Source of the DNA: Candidatus Aphodoplasma excrementigallinarum
GTDB taxonomy: Bacteria; Bacillota; Clostridia; UBA1381; UMGS1253
Length of the DNA stretch: 19,513 bases
Direction: 5' to 3'
NCBI GenBank assembly: GCA_018713805.1
Contig: DVOF01000085.1
Span: 1-19,513 of the forward strand
The notes under the pieces are model-generated. The model was given only the letters and a program-made list of their open reading frames with translations. It searched no databases and was not told the DNA's origin. Within the stretch, counting starts at the first letter, position 1, and the number at the start of each line of letters is the position of its first letter. This document shows, in pieces, positions 14,064 through 19,513 of the stretch. The position numbers were made by a program, and so were the translations under genes.

Positions 14064-14954
14064 GTGAAAAATCAGAATTTCAAGTCTGGGTTTGTATCCA
14101 TCATCGGGCGGCCGAACGTGGGCAAATCCACGCTTTTAAACGCGCTTGTTGGGGAAAAGATTGCGATTATTTCCGACAAGCCGCAGACTACGCGCAACAA
14201 AATTTTGGCGATCCGCAACACGGACGACGCGCAAATCATTTTTACGGACACGCCGGGGATTCATAAGCCGAAAAACAAGCTCGGCGAATATATGGTAAAG
14301 GTCGCCAACGAGTCGGTCGGCGAGATGGACGTGGTGTTGTTCGTTGTGGATGCAACCAACAAAACGACAGAGCCGGAGCGCAAGATCGCGCAGAATTTGC
14401 GCGCGCTGCGCGTGCCGGTCATCCTTGTGATTAACAAGGTCGACCTTGCGCGCAAGGAGTCGCTCCTGCCCATGATTGCAGACTTTAGCAGCCTGCATGA
14501 CTTTGAGGCGATCGTGCCAATCAGCGCGCTGAAAAACGACGGCGTGGACCGCCTGCTTAACGAGATTATGCAGAATATCCCGCAGGGGCCGGCGTTCTTC
14601 CCGGACGATATGATCACCGACCAGCCGGAAAAGCAAATCGCGGCGGAAATTATCCGCGAAAAGCTTTTGTGGCTGCTCGACAAAGAGGTGCCTCACGGCA
14701 TCGCCATTGAAATCCTGCAAATGAAGGAGCAGGACAAGCTCACCTCCATTCAGGCTAATATTTACTGTGAAAAGGCGTCGCATAAGGGGATCATAATCGG
14801 AAAAAACGGCGCGATTTTGAAGAAAGTCGGCACCATGGCGCGTATCGACATCCAGAAGATGCTCGGGAAAAAGGTCTATCTGGAGCTTTGGGTCAAGGTC
14901 AAGAGCGACTGGCGTAACAATAACTATTTGATCCGCAACTTTGGCTATGAATAA
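14064..14954 (+). CDS. era: GTPase Era
   Basis: A 296-residue essential GTPase that binds the 3' end of 16S rRNA during 30S assembly. The G domain shows G1 GRPNVGKS (15-22), G2 within QTTRNKI, G3 DTPG (62-65), G4 NKVD (124-127) and G5 SALK (154-157). The C-terminal KH domain has the GKNG loop (246-249) and ends normally. It starts with GTG at 14064 preceded by AAGGAG about 11 bases upstream, at the end of dgkA. In Bacillus cdd lies between dgkA and era, and it is absent here. Confidence 0.98.
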   Translation: MKNQNFKSGFVSIIGRPNVGKSTLLNALVGEKIAIISDKPQTTRNKILAIRNTDDAQIIFTDTPGIHKPKNKLGEYMVKVANESVGEMDVVLFVVDATNKTTEPERKIAQNLRALRVPVILVINKVDLARKESLLPMIADFSSLHDFEAIVPISALKNDGVDRLLNEIMQNIPQGPAFFPDDMITDQPEKQIAAEIIREKLLWLLDKEVPHGIAIEILQMKEQDKLTSIQANIYCEKASHKGIIIGKNGAILKKVGTMARIDIQKMLGKKVYLELWVKVKSDWRNNNYLIRNFGYE

Positions 14955-15052
14955 AAAAATTTTATAGAGTATTCCGCGCCGGACAAGGCTTTGGCCGCAT
15001 GTATGTAAAAAAGGCTGCAATTTCCTTGACTAATCTACAGCAAATTTGCCCA

Positions 15053-15061
15053 TGCTATAAT
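15053..15061 (+). promoter_or_regulatory. Extended -10 promoter ahead of yqzL
   Basis: TGCTATAAT: a perfect TATAAT (15056-15061) with the TGn extension. No good -35 at 17 bases; a TTGACT at 15026 is 24 bases away, too far. Start expected near 15068, about 28 bases before yqzL. Confidence 0.6.
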
Positions 15062-15095
15062 CAGAAAACAAATTTTTTGACAGGGGGCAGGTTTT

Positions 15096-15230
15096 ATGTT
15101 TGGCGAGTACATGTGGCAAAGATTTTGTTTTACCGGCGATGTGGAGGACTATCTGGTATTGAAGGAAACGGAGCTTGAGGAAGAGGGGTTTTTGGAGCAG
15201 GACGCGCCCGCCCGGCTCGTGCTGGCGTAG
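15096..15230 (+). CDS. yqzL: YqzL family small protein
   Basis: A 44-residue protein recognised by position between era and recO and by the family-type N-terminus: a short aromatic start (MFGEYMWQRF), then FTGDVEDYLVLKE. The Bacillus protein is of similar size (about 47 residues). It is acidic in the middle (ETELEEEGFLEQD). Function unknown. The ATG at 15096 has a GGGGG/AGG ribosome binding site upstream. Easily missed because of its size. Confidence 0.85.
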   Translation: MFGEYMWQRFCFTGDVEDYLVLKETELEEEGFLEQDAPARLVLA

Positions 15231-15247
15231 CGCATCGGAATACTGGG

Positions 15248-15273
15248 AAGGGGCCGCGTCTGCGGCCCTTTTT
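15248..15273 (+). terminator. Rho-independent terminator between yqzL and recO
   Basis: GGGCCGC (15251-15257) pairs with GCGGCCC (15262-15268) around a GTCT loop, with wobble and A-T extension on the outside, then a T5 run (15269-15273). It lies only 20 bases ahead of the recO start codon. Confidence 0.88.
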
Positions 15274-15293
15274 GCAAATTGGGGGCAAAATGC

Positions 15294-16043
15294 GTGGAAA
15301 AAATCGTAACGAACGGGCTTGTGACCCGGCAGGTCAACTATGGCGAGGCGGACCGCATCTTACATATCTTTACAGAAGAGCTTGGGATTGTCAGTGTACT
15401 TGCAAAGGGTGCGCGCAAGTACAAGTCCCACCAGGGCGGCGCGGCGCAGCTGCTCTATTACGGCCAGTTTACGCTTGCGCCCGGTAAGGGGATGTACCGC
15501 ATGCAGGGCGCGTCCGTTTTGGAGAGCTTTTTTGCGCTTTCCCAGGACATTGAAAAGCTGGCGCTGTGTACGTATTTGTTTGACGTGACGGCCGCGTTGG
15601 TGCAGGAGCAGATACCCGATCGGGCGGCGCTGTCCCTGCTTTTGAACACGCTCTATATTTTAGCCAACAAAGACCGCCCCCTTGCGCTTGTCAAGGCGGT
15701 GTACGAGCTGCGCCTGCTGTCGCTGGAGGGCTTCCGGGCGAACTGCGGCGCATGCAGCAGGTGCGGGGAGCGCGAGGGGCTGTTCTACTTTTCCAATGGA
15801 GCGGGCGGCGTTGTCTGCCAAAGCTGTGCCGCGCCCGGGGACACGCCCCTTTCTGCGGCGGCGCTGTCCGCCCTGCGGTATATATTGGACGAGCCATCGG
15901 AGCGGATATTTTCGTTTTCTCTGCCGGAGGCGGAGCTGCAAGCGCTCGGCGCAATCAGCGAAAAGTTCCTCCTGTACCAAGTTGAACGCAGTTTTCCATC
16001 GCTCAATTATTATAAACAAATCAAAGGTCAGGCCAACGCCTGA
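15294..16043 (+). CDS. recO: DNA repair protein RecO
   Basis: A 249-residue recombination mediator that loads RecA onto SSB-coated DNA. The N-terminal OB fold starts VTNGLVTRQVNYGEADRILH, and AKGARKYKSHQGG is the conserved basic loop. A zinc-binding cysteine set lies at C151, C154, C157 and C175, C178, as in the zinc-bearing RecO forms. The GTG at 15294 was chosen because GGGGG lies 8 bases upstream and the resulting MEKIVTNGLVTR fits the family start. The TTG at 15279 is the alternative. The stop codon lies inside the stem of its own terminator. Confidence 0.95.
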   Translation: MEKIVTNGLVTRQVNYGEADRILHIFTEELGIVSVLAKGARKYKSHQGGAAQLLYYGQFTLAPGKGMYRMQGASVLESFFALSQDIEKLALCTYLFDVTAALVQEQIPDRAALSLLLNTLYILANKDRPLALVKAVYELRLLSLEGFRANCGACSRCGEREGLFYFSNGAGGVVCQSCAAPGDTPLSAAALSALRYILDEPSERIFSFSLPEAELQALGAISEKFLLYQVERSFPSLNYYKQIKGQANA

Positions 16044-16051
16044 TCTTTTTT
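16023..16051 (+). terminator. Rho-independent terminator overlapping the recO stop
   Basis: GGTCAGGC (16026-16033) pairs with GCCTGATC (16038-16045) with one G-U pair and a CAAC loop, extended by A-T pairs, followed by a T6 run. The recO TGA (16041-16043) lies within the 3' arm. Confidence 0.88.
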
Positions 16052-16071
16052 GATAAAAAGTGAAAAACTGC

Positions 16072-16100
16072 TTTACTTTTTTAGCGAAATGAAGTATAAT
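16072..16100 (+). promoter_or_regulatory. Sigma-A promoter of the amino acid ABC importer
   Basis: TTTACT (16072-16077), 17-base spacer, perfect TATAAT (16095-16100). A short CGCAC/GTGCG hairpin (16117-16130) follows about 10 bases into the leader. Confidence 0.75.
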
Positions 16101-16159
16101 AATGCTTGTTACCCCGCGCACAACCGTGCGTAAGTACATATTTTAAGGAGATGTATGAA

Positions 16160-16981
16160 ATGAAGAAATTAATGGCAGCTATTTTGGCCGGCGTGCTGGC
16201 GGTTTGCTTTGTCCTGAGCGGCTGCGGCGGAAACGAAACGGCGGACACACAGGCAGAAGCAGACCAGTCCTTGCAGCAGGTGCTCGACAAAGACGAGCTC
16301 GTGGTTGGGCTGGATATTGCGTTCCCGCCGATGGGCTTCCAGGACGAAAACAATGAGATTGTCGGCTTTGACGTAGACCTTGCAAAAGAGGTCGGCAAGG
16401 TTTTGGGCGTGAACGTTCAGCTCAAGCCGATCGACTGGAAATCCAAAGAGATGGAACTTAAGAGCGGCAAGGTCGATGTACTTTGGAACGGGTATACGAT
16501 CACGGACGAGAGAAAGAAGGAAGTGCTCTTCAGCGACCCGTATCTGGCAAATAAGCAGATTATTATCGTAAAGGCTGATTCGCCGATTCAGGCGAAAGCC
16601 GATATTACGTCCGGCAAGGTTGGGCTCCAGACGGGCTCGACGGCGGAGGACGCTATTAAAGCAGACCCGATTTATGACCAGATTAAAGGGAATTTGATGA
16701 TGTATGACGACAATAACACGGCGATGATGGACCTCGACGCAGGGCGCGTAGAGTCGGTTGTTGTGGACGAAGTCGTTGGCAAGTACTACCTGTCCAAGCA
16801 CGAGGGCCAGTACCGGATTTTGGACGAGGACTTTGGCGACGAGCAGTACGGCGTAGGGTTCCGTCTTGAGGATCATGCTCTGCGCGACGCGGTGCAGGAG
16901 GCGCTCGATACGATTAAAACGAACGGCGTTGGCGACGAAATCAGCGAAAAATGGTTCGGCGAGCCCGGCCTGATGCTGTAA
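16160..16981 (+). CDS. Polar amino acid ABC transporter substrate-binding lipoprotein
   Basis: A 273-residue family-3 solute-binding protein. A lipoprotein signal peptide ends in the lipobox LSGC with C22 as the lipidated residue, and a short polar linker follows. The mature domain opens with DELVVGLDIAFPPMGFQDE and contains VGFDVDLAKEVGKVLG, LKSGKVDVLWNGYTITDERK and FSDPYLANKQ, all typical of the glutamine, cystine or arginine binding type. The exact amino acid cannot be read off. The ATG at 16160 has AAGGAG 9 bases upstream. An earlier in-frame TTG at 16106 would precede the signal peptide with an unsuitable sequence. The permease follows after a hairpin. Confidence 0.95.
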   Translation: MKKLMAAILAGVLAVCFVLSGCGGNETADTQAEADQSLQQVLDKDELVVGLDIAFPPMGFQDENNEIVGFDVDLAKEVGKVLGVNVQLKPIDWKSKEMELKSGKVDVLWNGYTITDERKKEVLFSDPYLANKQIIIVKADSPIQAKADITSGKVGLQTGSTAEDAIKADPIYDQIKGNLMMYDDNNTAMMDLDAGRVESVVVDEVVGKYYLSKHEGQYRILDEDFGDEQYGVGFRLEDHALRDAVQEALDTIKTNGVGDEISEKWFGEPGLML

Positions 16982-16997
16982 GCAAAAGCAAGCTGGA

Positions 16998-17024
16998 GGG
17001 AAGGGCGCACGGCGCGCCCTTCTT
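16998..17024 (+). other. Strong stem-loop between binding protein and permease genes
   Basis: A perfect 9-bp stem, GAAGGGCGC (17000-17008) / GCGCCCTTC (17014-17022), over a 5-base loop. There is no T-run after it. Such stems often protect the 3' end of the binding-protein message or partly terminate, so that the binding protein is made in excess over the permease. Confidence 0.6.
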
Positions 17025-17071
17025 CCGCTTATGCGTACTGTTCGGTATTAATTTGTAAGGAAGGGATCGCT

Positions 17072-17749
17072 ATGGAACGAATTGCCGCGGCATGGGATTA
17101 CTTCTGGCGCGTATCGGCCAATATCAGCGACGGCCTTGGCGTGACGCTCGGGCTTTTTGCGCTTACGCTTTTATTTTCCATCCCGCTCGGGCTTATCATA
17201 TCGCTCGGGGCAATCAGCCGGTTCAAACCGATTGCATGGCTGGTGAAGTTTTACATATGGCTGCTGCGCGGTACGCCGCTGCTTTTGCAGCTTTTGTTTG
17301 TGTATTTTGGGTTGCCGCTTCTGTTTGGGCTTAACATTGACAACTTTGCGGCTGCGGTCATTGCATTTGTGCTCAACTATGCGGCGTATTTTGCTGAGAT
17401 TTTCCGTGCGGGTATCCAGTCGATCGACAAGGGACAGTTCGAGGCGGCGAAGGCGCTCGGCCTGTCGAGCGGGCAGACCATGTGGCGCGTCGTGATCCCG
17501 CAGACAATCAGCCGTATTTTGCCGCCGGTGGGGAACGAGTCGATTACGCTGGTGAAGGACACCTCGCTTGTGTCGATCATCGCGTTGTCGGACATCATGC
17601 ACCAGACGCGCACGATCGTCATGCGGGAGGCGAGCGTTGCGGCGTTTGTCGTTGCGGCGGTGTTCTATCTGGTTATGACGTTTGTTTTGACGAAGCTGTT
17701 CGATTATCTGGAAAAACGCTTCTCCAAAAGCGAACGGTTTGAAAATTAA
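17072..17749 (+). CDS. Polar amino acid ABC transporter permease
   Basis: A 225-residue inner-membrane permease of the HisMQ type with about five membrane segments. An early conserved region is GLGVTLGLFALTLLFSIPLG, followed by LRGTPLLLQLLFVYFGLP. The EAA loop that docks the ATPase is EIFRAGIQSIDKGQFEAAKA with downstream LG (residues 109-130). The ATG at 17072 has AAGGAAGGG upstream. It most likely works as a homodimer, as a single permease gene is present. The usual next gene, the ATPase, is missing: a terminator overlapping the stop codon and a new promoter follow. Confidence 0.95.
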   Translation: MERIAAAWDYFWRVSANISDGLGVTLGLFALTLLFSIPLGLIISLGAISRFKPIAWLVKFYIWLLRGTPLLLQLLFVYFGLPLLFGLNIDNFAAAVIAFVLNYAAYFAEIFRAGIQSIDKGQFEAAKALGLSSGQTMWRVVIPQTISRILPPVGNESITLVKDTSLVSIIALSDIMHQTRTIVMREASVAAFVVAAVFYLVMTFVLTKLFDYLEKRFSKSERFEN

Positions 17750-17771
17750 ACAGGCTTTTGCCTGTTTTTTT
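17748..17771 (+). terminator. Rho-independent terminator after the permease gene
   Basis: AAACAGGC (17748-17755) pairs with GCCTGTTT (17760-17767) over a TTTT loop and runs into a T-rich tail. The stem includes the permease stop codon. Confidence 0.9.
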
Positions 17772-17793
17772 ATTGGCGGCAGGGCGATCGGAA

Positions 17794-17822
17794 TTGAAAA
17801 GTTTTCCTTGCTGTGGTACAAT
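17794..17822 (+). promoter_or_regulatory. Sigma-A promoter of the FAD oxidoreductase gene
   Basis: TTGAAA (17794-17799), 17-base spacer, TACAAT (17817-17822) with an extended TGG immediately before the -10. Start near 17829, with a short leader to the ATG at 17854. Confidence 0.85.
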
Positions 17823-17853
17823 AGAGTTAAATTGTGAAAGAGAGGAGAGGAAA

Positions 17854-19167
17854 ATGGAAACGATCAAATTTGAACGGTCAATCGCGGTGAAAAAGGATGT
17901 CGACGTTTTTGTTGCCGGAGGCGGGCCGGCCGGCGTTGCGGCGGCTGTCACGGCGGCGCGCCTGGGCGCACGCGTCTTTCTGACCGAGCGGGGGCAGTGC
18001 TTCGGCGGCGCGGCGGCGCTGACGCTCGTTCCGGCGTTTATGCGCTTTTCCGACGGGGAAAACTTTGTGAGCGGCGGCATCGGGCGCGAGATTTTTGACG
18101 CGCTGTATGGGAAGGACACGCCCTATACGGAAAAGGAATATTCGATCGACATTGAGGCGCTCAAGCGCATTTACGACAACATGATGGAGGAAAGCGGCGC
18201 GGGCTTTCTGTTCTCTTCCGAGGTGATTGGGATTGAGTGCGGCGCAGACGGCGCGATCGAGTATGCGGTCGTGAAGGGGAAGGAGTCGCTCTACGCCGTA
18301 CGGGCAAAGGTGTTTATCGACACGACGGGCGACGGCACGCTCGCGGTGTGGAACGGTGCGCCATACGAAAAGGGCGACGGCGACGGGGCTATGATGCCCG
18401 GCACGCTATGCACCATATGGAACAACATCGATTGGAGCCGCGCGGTGGTCGAACTGGGGCGTGACCCGGACAACCGCTGCCTGCCGCAGGCGTTTGCCGA
18501 CGGCGTCTTTACAGTCAAGGACCCGGGCCTGCCCGGCATGTGGCGCTTCCGCGACGATTTGGGCGGCGGCAACATCGGCCATGTGTTCGGCGTGGACGGC
18601 ACGGACGAGGAATCGCTCACGAAGGGCGTGATTGACGCGCGCCGCAGGATGCCGGAGTACGAATACTACTACCGCCACTACCTCGAGGGGTATGAGAACG
18701 CGCGGATTGTCGTGTCCGGGAGCGAGCTTGGCATCCGGGAGAGCCGCCGCATTTTGGGCGAGCGTGTGCTCTCGGTGGAGTCGTACTTTTCACACGAGGT
18801 GTTCGACGACGAGATTGGGCGGTATTGCTACCCCATCGACCTGCACGCTTCCGCCATTGGGAAAAAGGAGAAGCTCGACGGCATTTACGAACAGGATTAC
18901 GAAAAGGGGCAGAGCTACGGGATACCATACGGGTGCCTGCTTCCGAAAAACACGAAAAACCTGCTTGTCGCGGGACGGACGATCAGCACCGACCGGGAGA
19001 TGATGGGCTCAGTACGCGTCATGCCGTGTTGCTATATCACCGGCATGGCGGCGGGCGCCGCGGCGGCGCAAGCCACGGCGCAGGGGTGCAGCGTGCGCGG
19101 CGTGGACGTAAAGCAATTGCAGAAAACGCTCAAGTCGCTGGGGGCGTTTTTGCCGAACTGCGAATAA
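17854..19167 (+). CDS. FAD-dependent oxidoreductase (FAD_oxidored family)
   Basis: A 437-residue flavoprotein. The Rossmann dinucleotide loop is AGGGPAG (21-27), with E45 at the end of beta2 for the ribose of FAD. CFGGAAAL (49-56) follows, then the conserved FIDTTGDGTLA (154-164), GIRESRRILGE (293-303), and the C-terminal FAD-binding block LLVAGRTISTD and GSVRVMPCCYITGMAAGAAAA (370-405). This is the profile of the FAD_oxidored group of unknown substrate, often encoded near carbohydrate or organic-acid genes. The start is the ATG at 17854 with GAGAGGAGAGG upstream. It has its own promoter and terminator, so it is a one-gene unit. Not a membrane protein. Substrate unknown. Confidence 0.93.
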   Translation: METIKFERSIAVKKDVDVFVAGGGPAGVAAAVTAARLGARVFLTERGQCFGGAAALTLVPAFMRFSDGENFVSGGIGREIFDALYGKDTPYTEKEYSIDIEALKRIYDNMMEESGAGFLFSSEVIGIECGADGAIEYAVVKGKESLYAVRAKVFIDTTGDGTLAVWNGAPYEKGDGDGAMMPGTLCTIWNNIDWSRAVVELGRDPDNRCLPQAFADGVFTVKDPGLPGMWRFRDDLGGGNIGHVFGVDGTDEESLTKGVIDARRRMPEYEYYYRHYLEGYENARIVVSGSELGIRESRRILGERVLSVESYFSHEVFDDEIGRYCYPIDLHASAIGKKEKLDGIYEQDYEKGQSYGIPYGCLLPKNTKNLLVAGRTISTDREMMGSVRVMPCCYITGMAAGAAAAQATAQGCSVRGVDVKQLQKTLKSLGAFLPNCE

Positions 19168-19195
19168 AAAAGACGGGTCATTGCCCGTCTTTTTC
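19165..19195. terminator. Bidirectional terminator between the FAD oxidoreductase and XRE genes
   Basis: AGACGGG (19171-19177) pairs with CCCGTCT (19184-19190) over a 6-base loop, with A-run before and T-run after. On the - strand, the stem includes the last codons of the XRE gene. Confidence 0.92.
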
Positions 19196-19417
19196 TGTGT
19201 CCGGCAGCGGCATCCGCCTGCCGGACAGGCCGAGCACATCGTCGGCCGATACGTGGTAAAATTTGCATAATGTGACCAGATGCTCAATGGGGAGATGGCA
19301 TTCACCGCGTTCATATTTGGAATACATGATTCGTGATACGTAGAGCAGTTTTGCCACTTTTTCCTGTGAAAGATCGCAATCCTCCCGCAATACCCTAAGC
19401 CGTTCCTGATACGTCAT
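19178..19417 (-). CDS. XRE-family helix-turn-helix transcriptional regulator
   Basis: A 79-residue single-domain DNA-binding protein of the Cro/CI type. The HTH spans residues 6-62: LRVLREDCDLSQEKVAKLL, then YVSRIMYSKYERGE with the recognition helix, HLPIEHLVTLCKFYHVSADDVLGL. A short charged tail (PDTEKDGQ) ends in the shared terminator. There is no sensor domain. The ATG at 19417 is preceded by a perfect AGGAGGTG 7 bases upstream. That site is one arm of an inverted repeat (19423-19434 with 19454-19466). Likely a local or self regulator. Target genes would lie to the right, beyond the window. Confidence 0.93.
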   Translation of the reverse strand: MTYQERLRVLREDCDLSQEKVAKLLYVSRIMYSKYERGECHLPIEHLVTLCKFYHVSADDVLGLSGRRMPLPDTEKDGQ

Positions 19418-19422
19418 GACAA

Positions 19423-19476
19423 CACCTCCTTTGCCATAAGGATAAAATATTTTGCAAAAGGAGGTGAGATTTTATC
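19423..19476. repeat. Nested inverted repeats upstream of the XRE gene, candidate operator
   Basis: CACCTCCTTTGC (19423-19434) is the inverted copy of GCAAAAGGAGGTG (19454-19466), differing by one inserted A. Between and around them lie a perfect TTTTGCAAAA palindrome (19450-19459) and GATAAAAT (19441-19448) facing ATTTTATC (19469-19476). Each arm of the first repeat is a full Shine-Dalgarno sequence reading outward. Confidence 0.6.
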
Positions 19477-19513
19477 TTTGCCGAGATATTTTTTTTATTT
19501 TTCCCTGTAATCG

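Noticed and set aside
14136..15020. A 294-codon - strand frame opposite era
   Set aside because: Antisense shadow of a highly conserved GTPase; no plausible start signal.
15077..15082. A perfect TTGACA just before yqzL
   Set aside because: A -10 at proper spacing would fall within yqzL around 15100, and there is none.
1..19513. CRISPR arrays, tRNA or rRNA genes, transposases, integrases, toxin-antitoxin or defence genes
   Set aside because: Looked for on both strands and none seen. The single XRE regulator has no visible toxin partner on its downstream side, and its upstream side is cut by the window edge.

Overview
The window looks like chromosomal core DNA of a GC-rich, spore-forming member of the Clostridia (Bacillota). 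The pointers are three sporulation-associated genes (ylbJ, yqfC, yqfD), the Firmicute-type gene order yqfC-yqfD-phoH-ybeY-dgkA-era-yqzL-recO, an rny-ymdB pair, strong AGGAGG-type ribosome binding sites, and frequent TTG/GTG starts. No family or genus can be named from the sequence alone. I see no rRNA, tRNA, CRISPR array, insertion sequence or phage gene, and no gene-free stretch reaches 300 bases.

Region 1 (1-3700, + strand): the 3' two thirds of RNase Y, the YmdB phosphodiesterase, a FatA/FatB-type acyl-ACP thioesterase and a LysR-type regulator, closed by a perfect 9-bp hairpin terminator. Region 2 (3700-6110, + strand): a consensus sigma-A promoter drives a redox operon made of an internally deleted flavoprotein, two different small flavodoxins and a short-chain dehydrogenase. 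The LysR gene just upstream is the obvious candidate regulator. A bidirectional terminator separates this operon from the convergent Region 3.

Region 3 (6110-10200, - strand): a cytoplasmic GH78 alpha-L-rhamnosidase, a dCMP/cytidine-type deaminase with its own promoter, and the sporulation membrane protein YlbJ with its own terminator. Region 4 (10200-16050, + strand): the sporulation pair yqfC-yqfD diverges from ylbJ. It is followed by phoH, which has a consensus sigma-A promoter, then ybeY, dgkA, era, yqzL and recO. This is the ribosome-maturation, lipid-recycling and repair cluster, but the genes usually found inside it in Bacillus, pgpH/yqfF and cdd, are absent. A strong terminator lies between yqzL and recO.

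Region 5 (16050-17770, + strand): a polar amino acid ABC importer consisting of a lipoprotein binding protein and a permease, separated by a 9-bp hairpin. No ATPase gene follows. Region 6 (17770-19513): a flavin-dependent oxidoreductase of the FAD_oxidored type with a consensus promoter, then a convergent small XRE-type regulator whose upstream region is packed with nested inverted repeats that include its own ribosome binding site.

Most of the window is conserved housekeeping DNA. The least ordinary parts are the flavodoxin/SDR operon with its deleted first gene, the terminator upstream of recO, the ATPase-less importer, and the palindromic region at the right edge.
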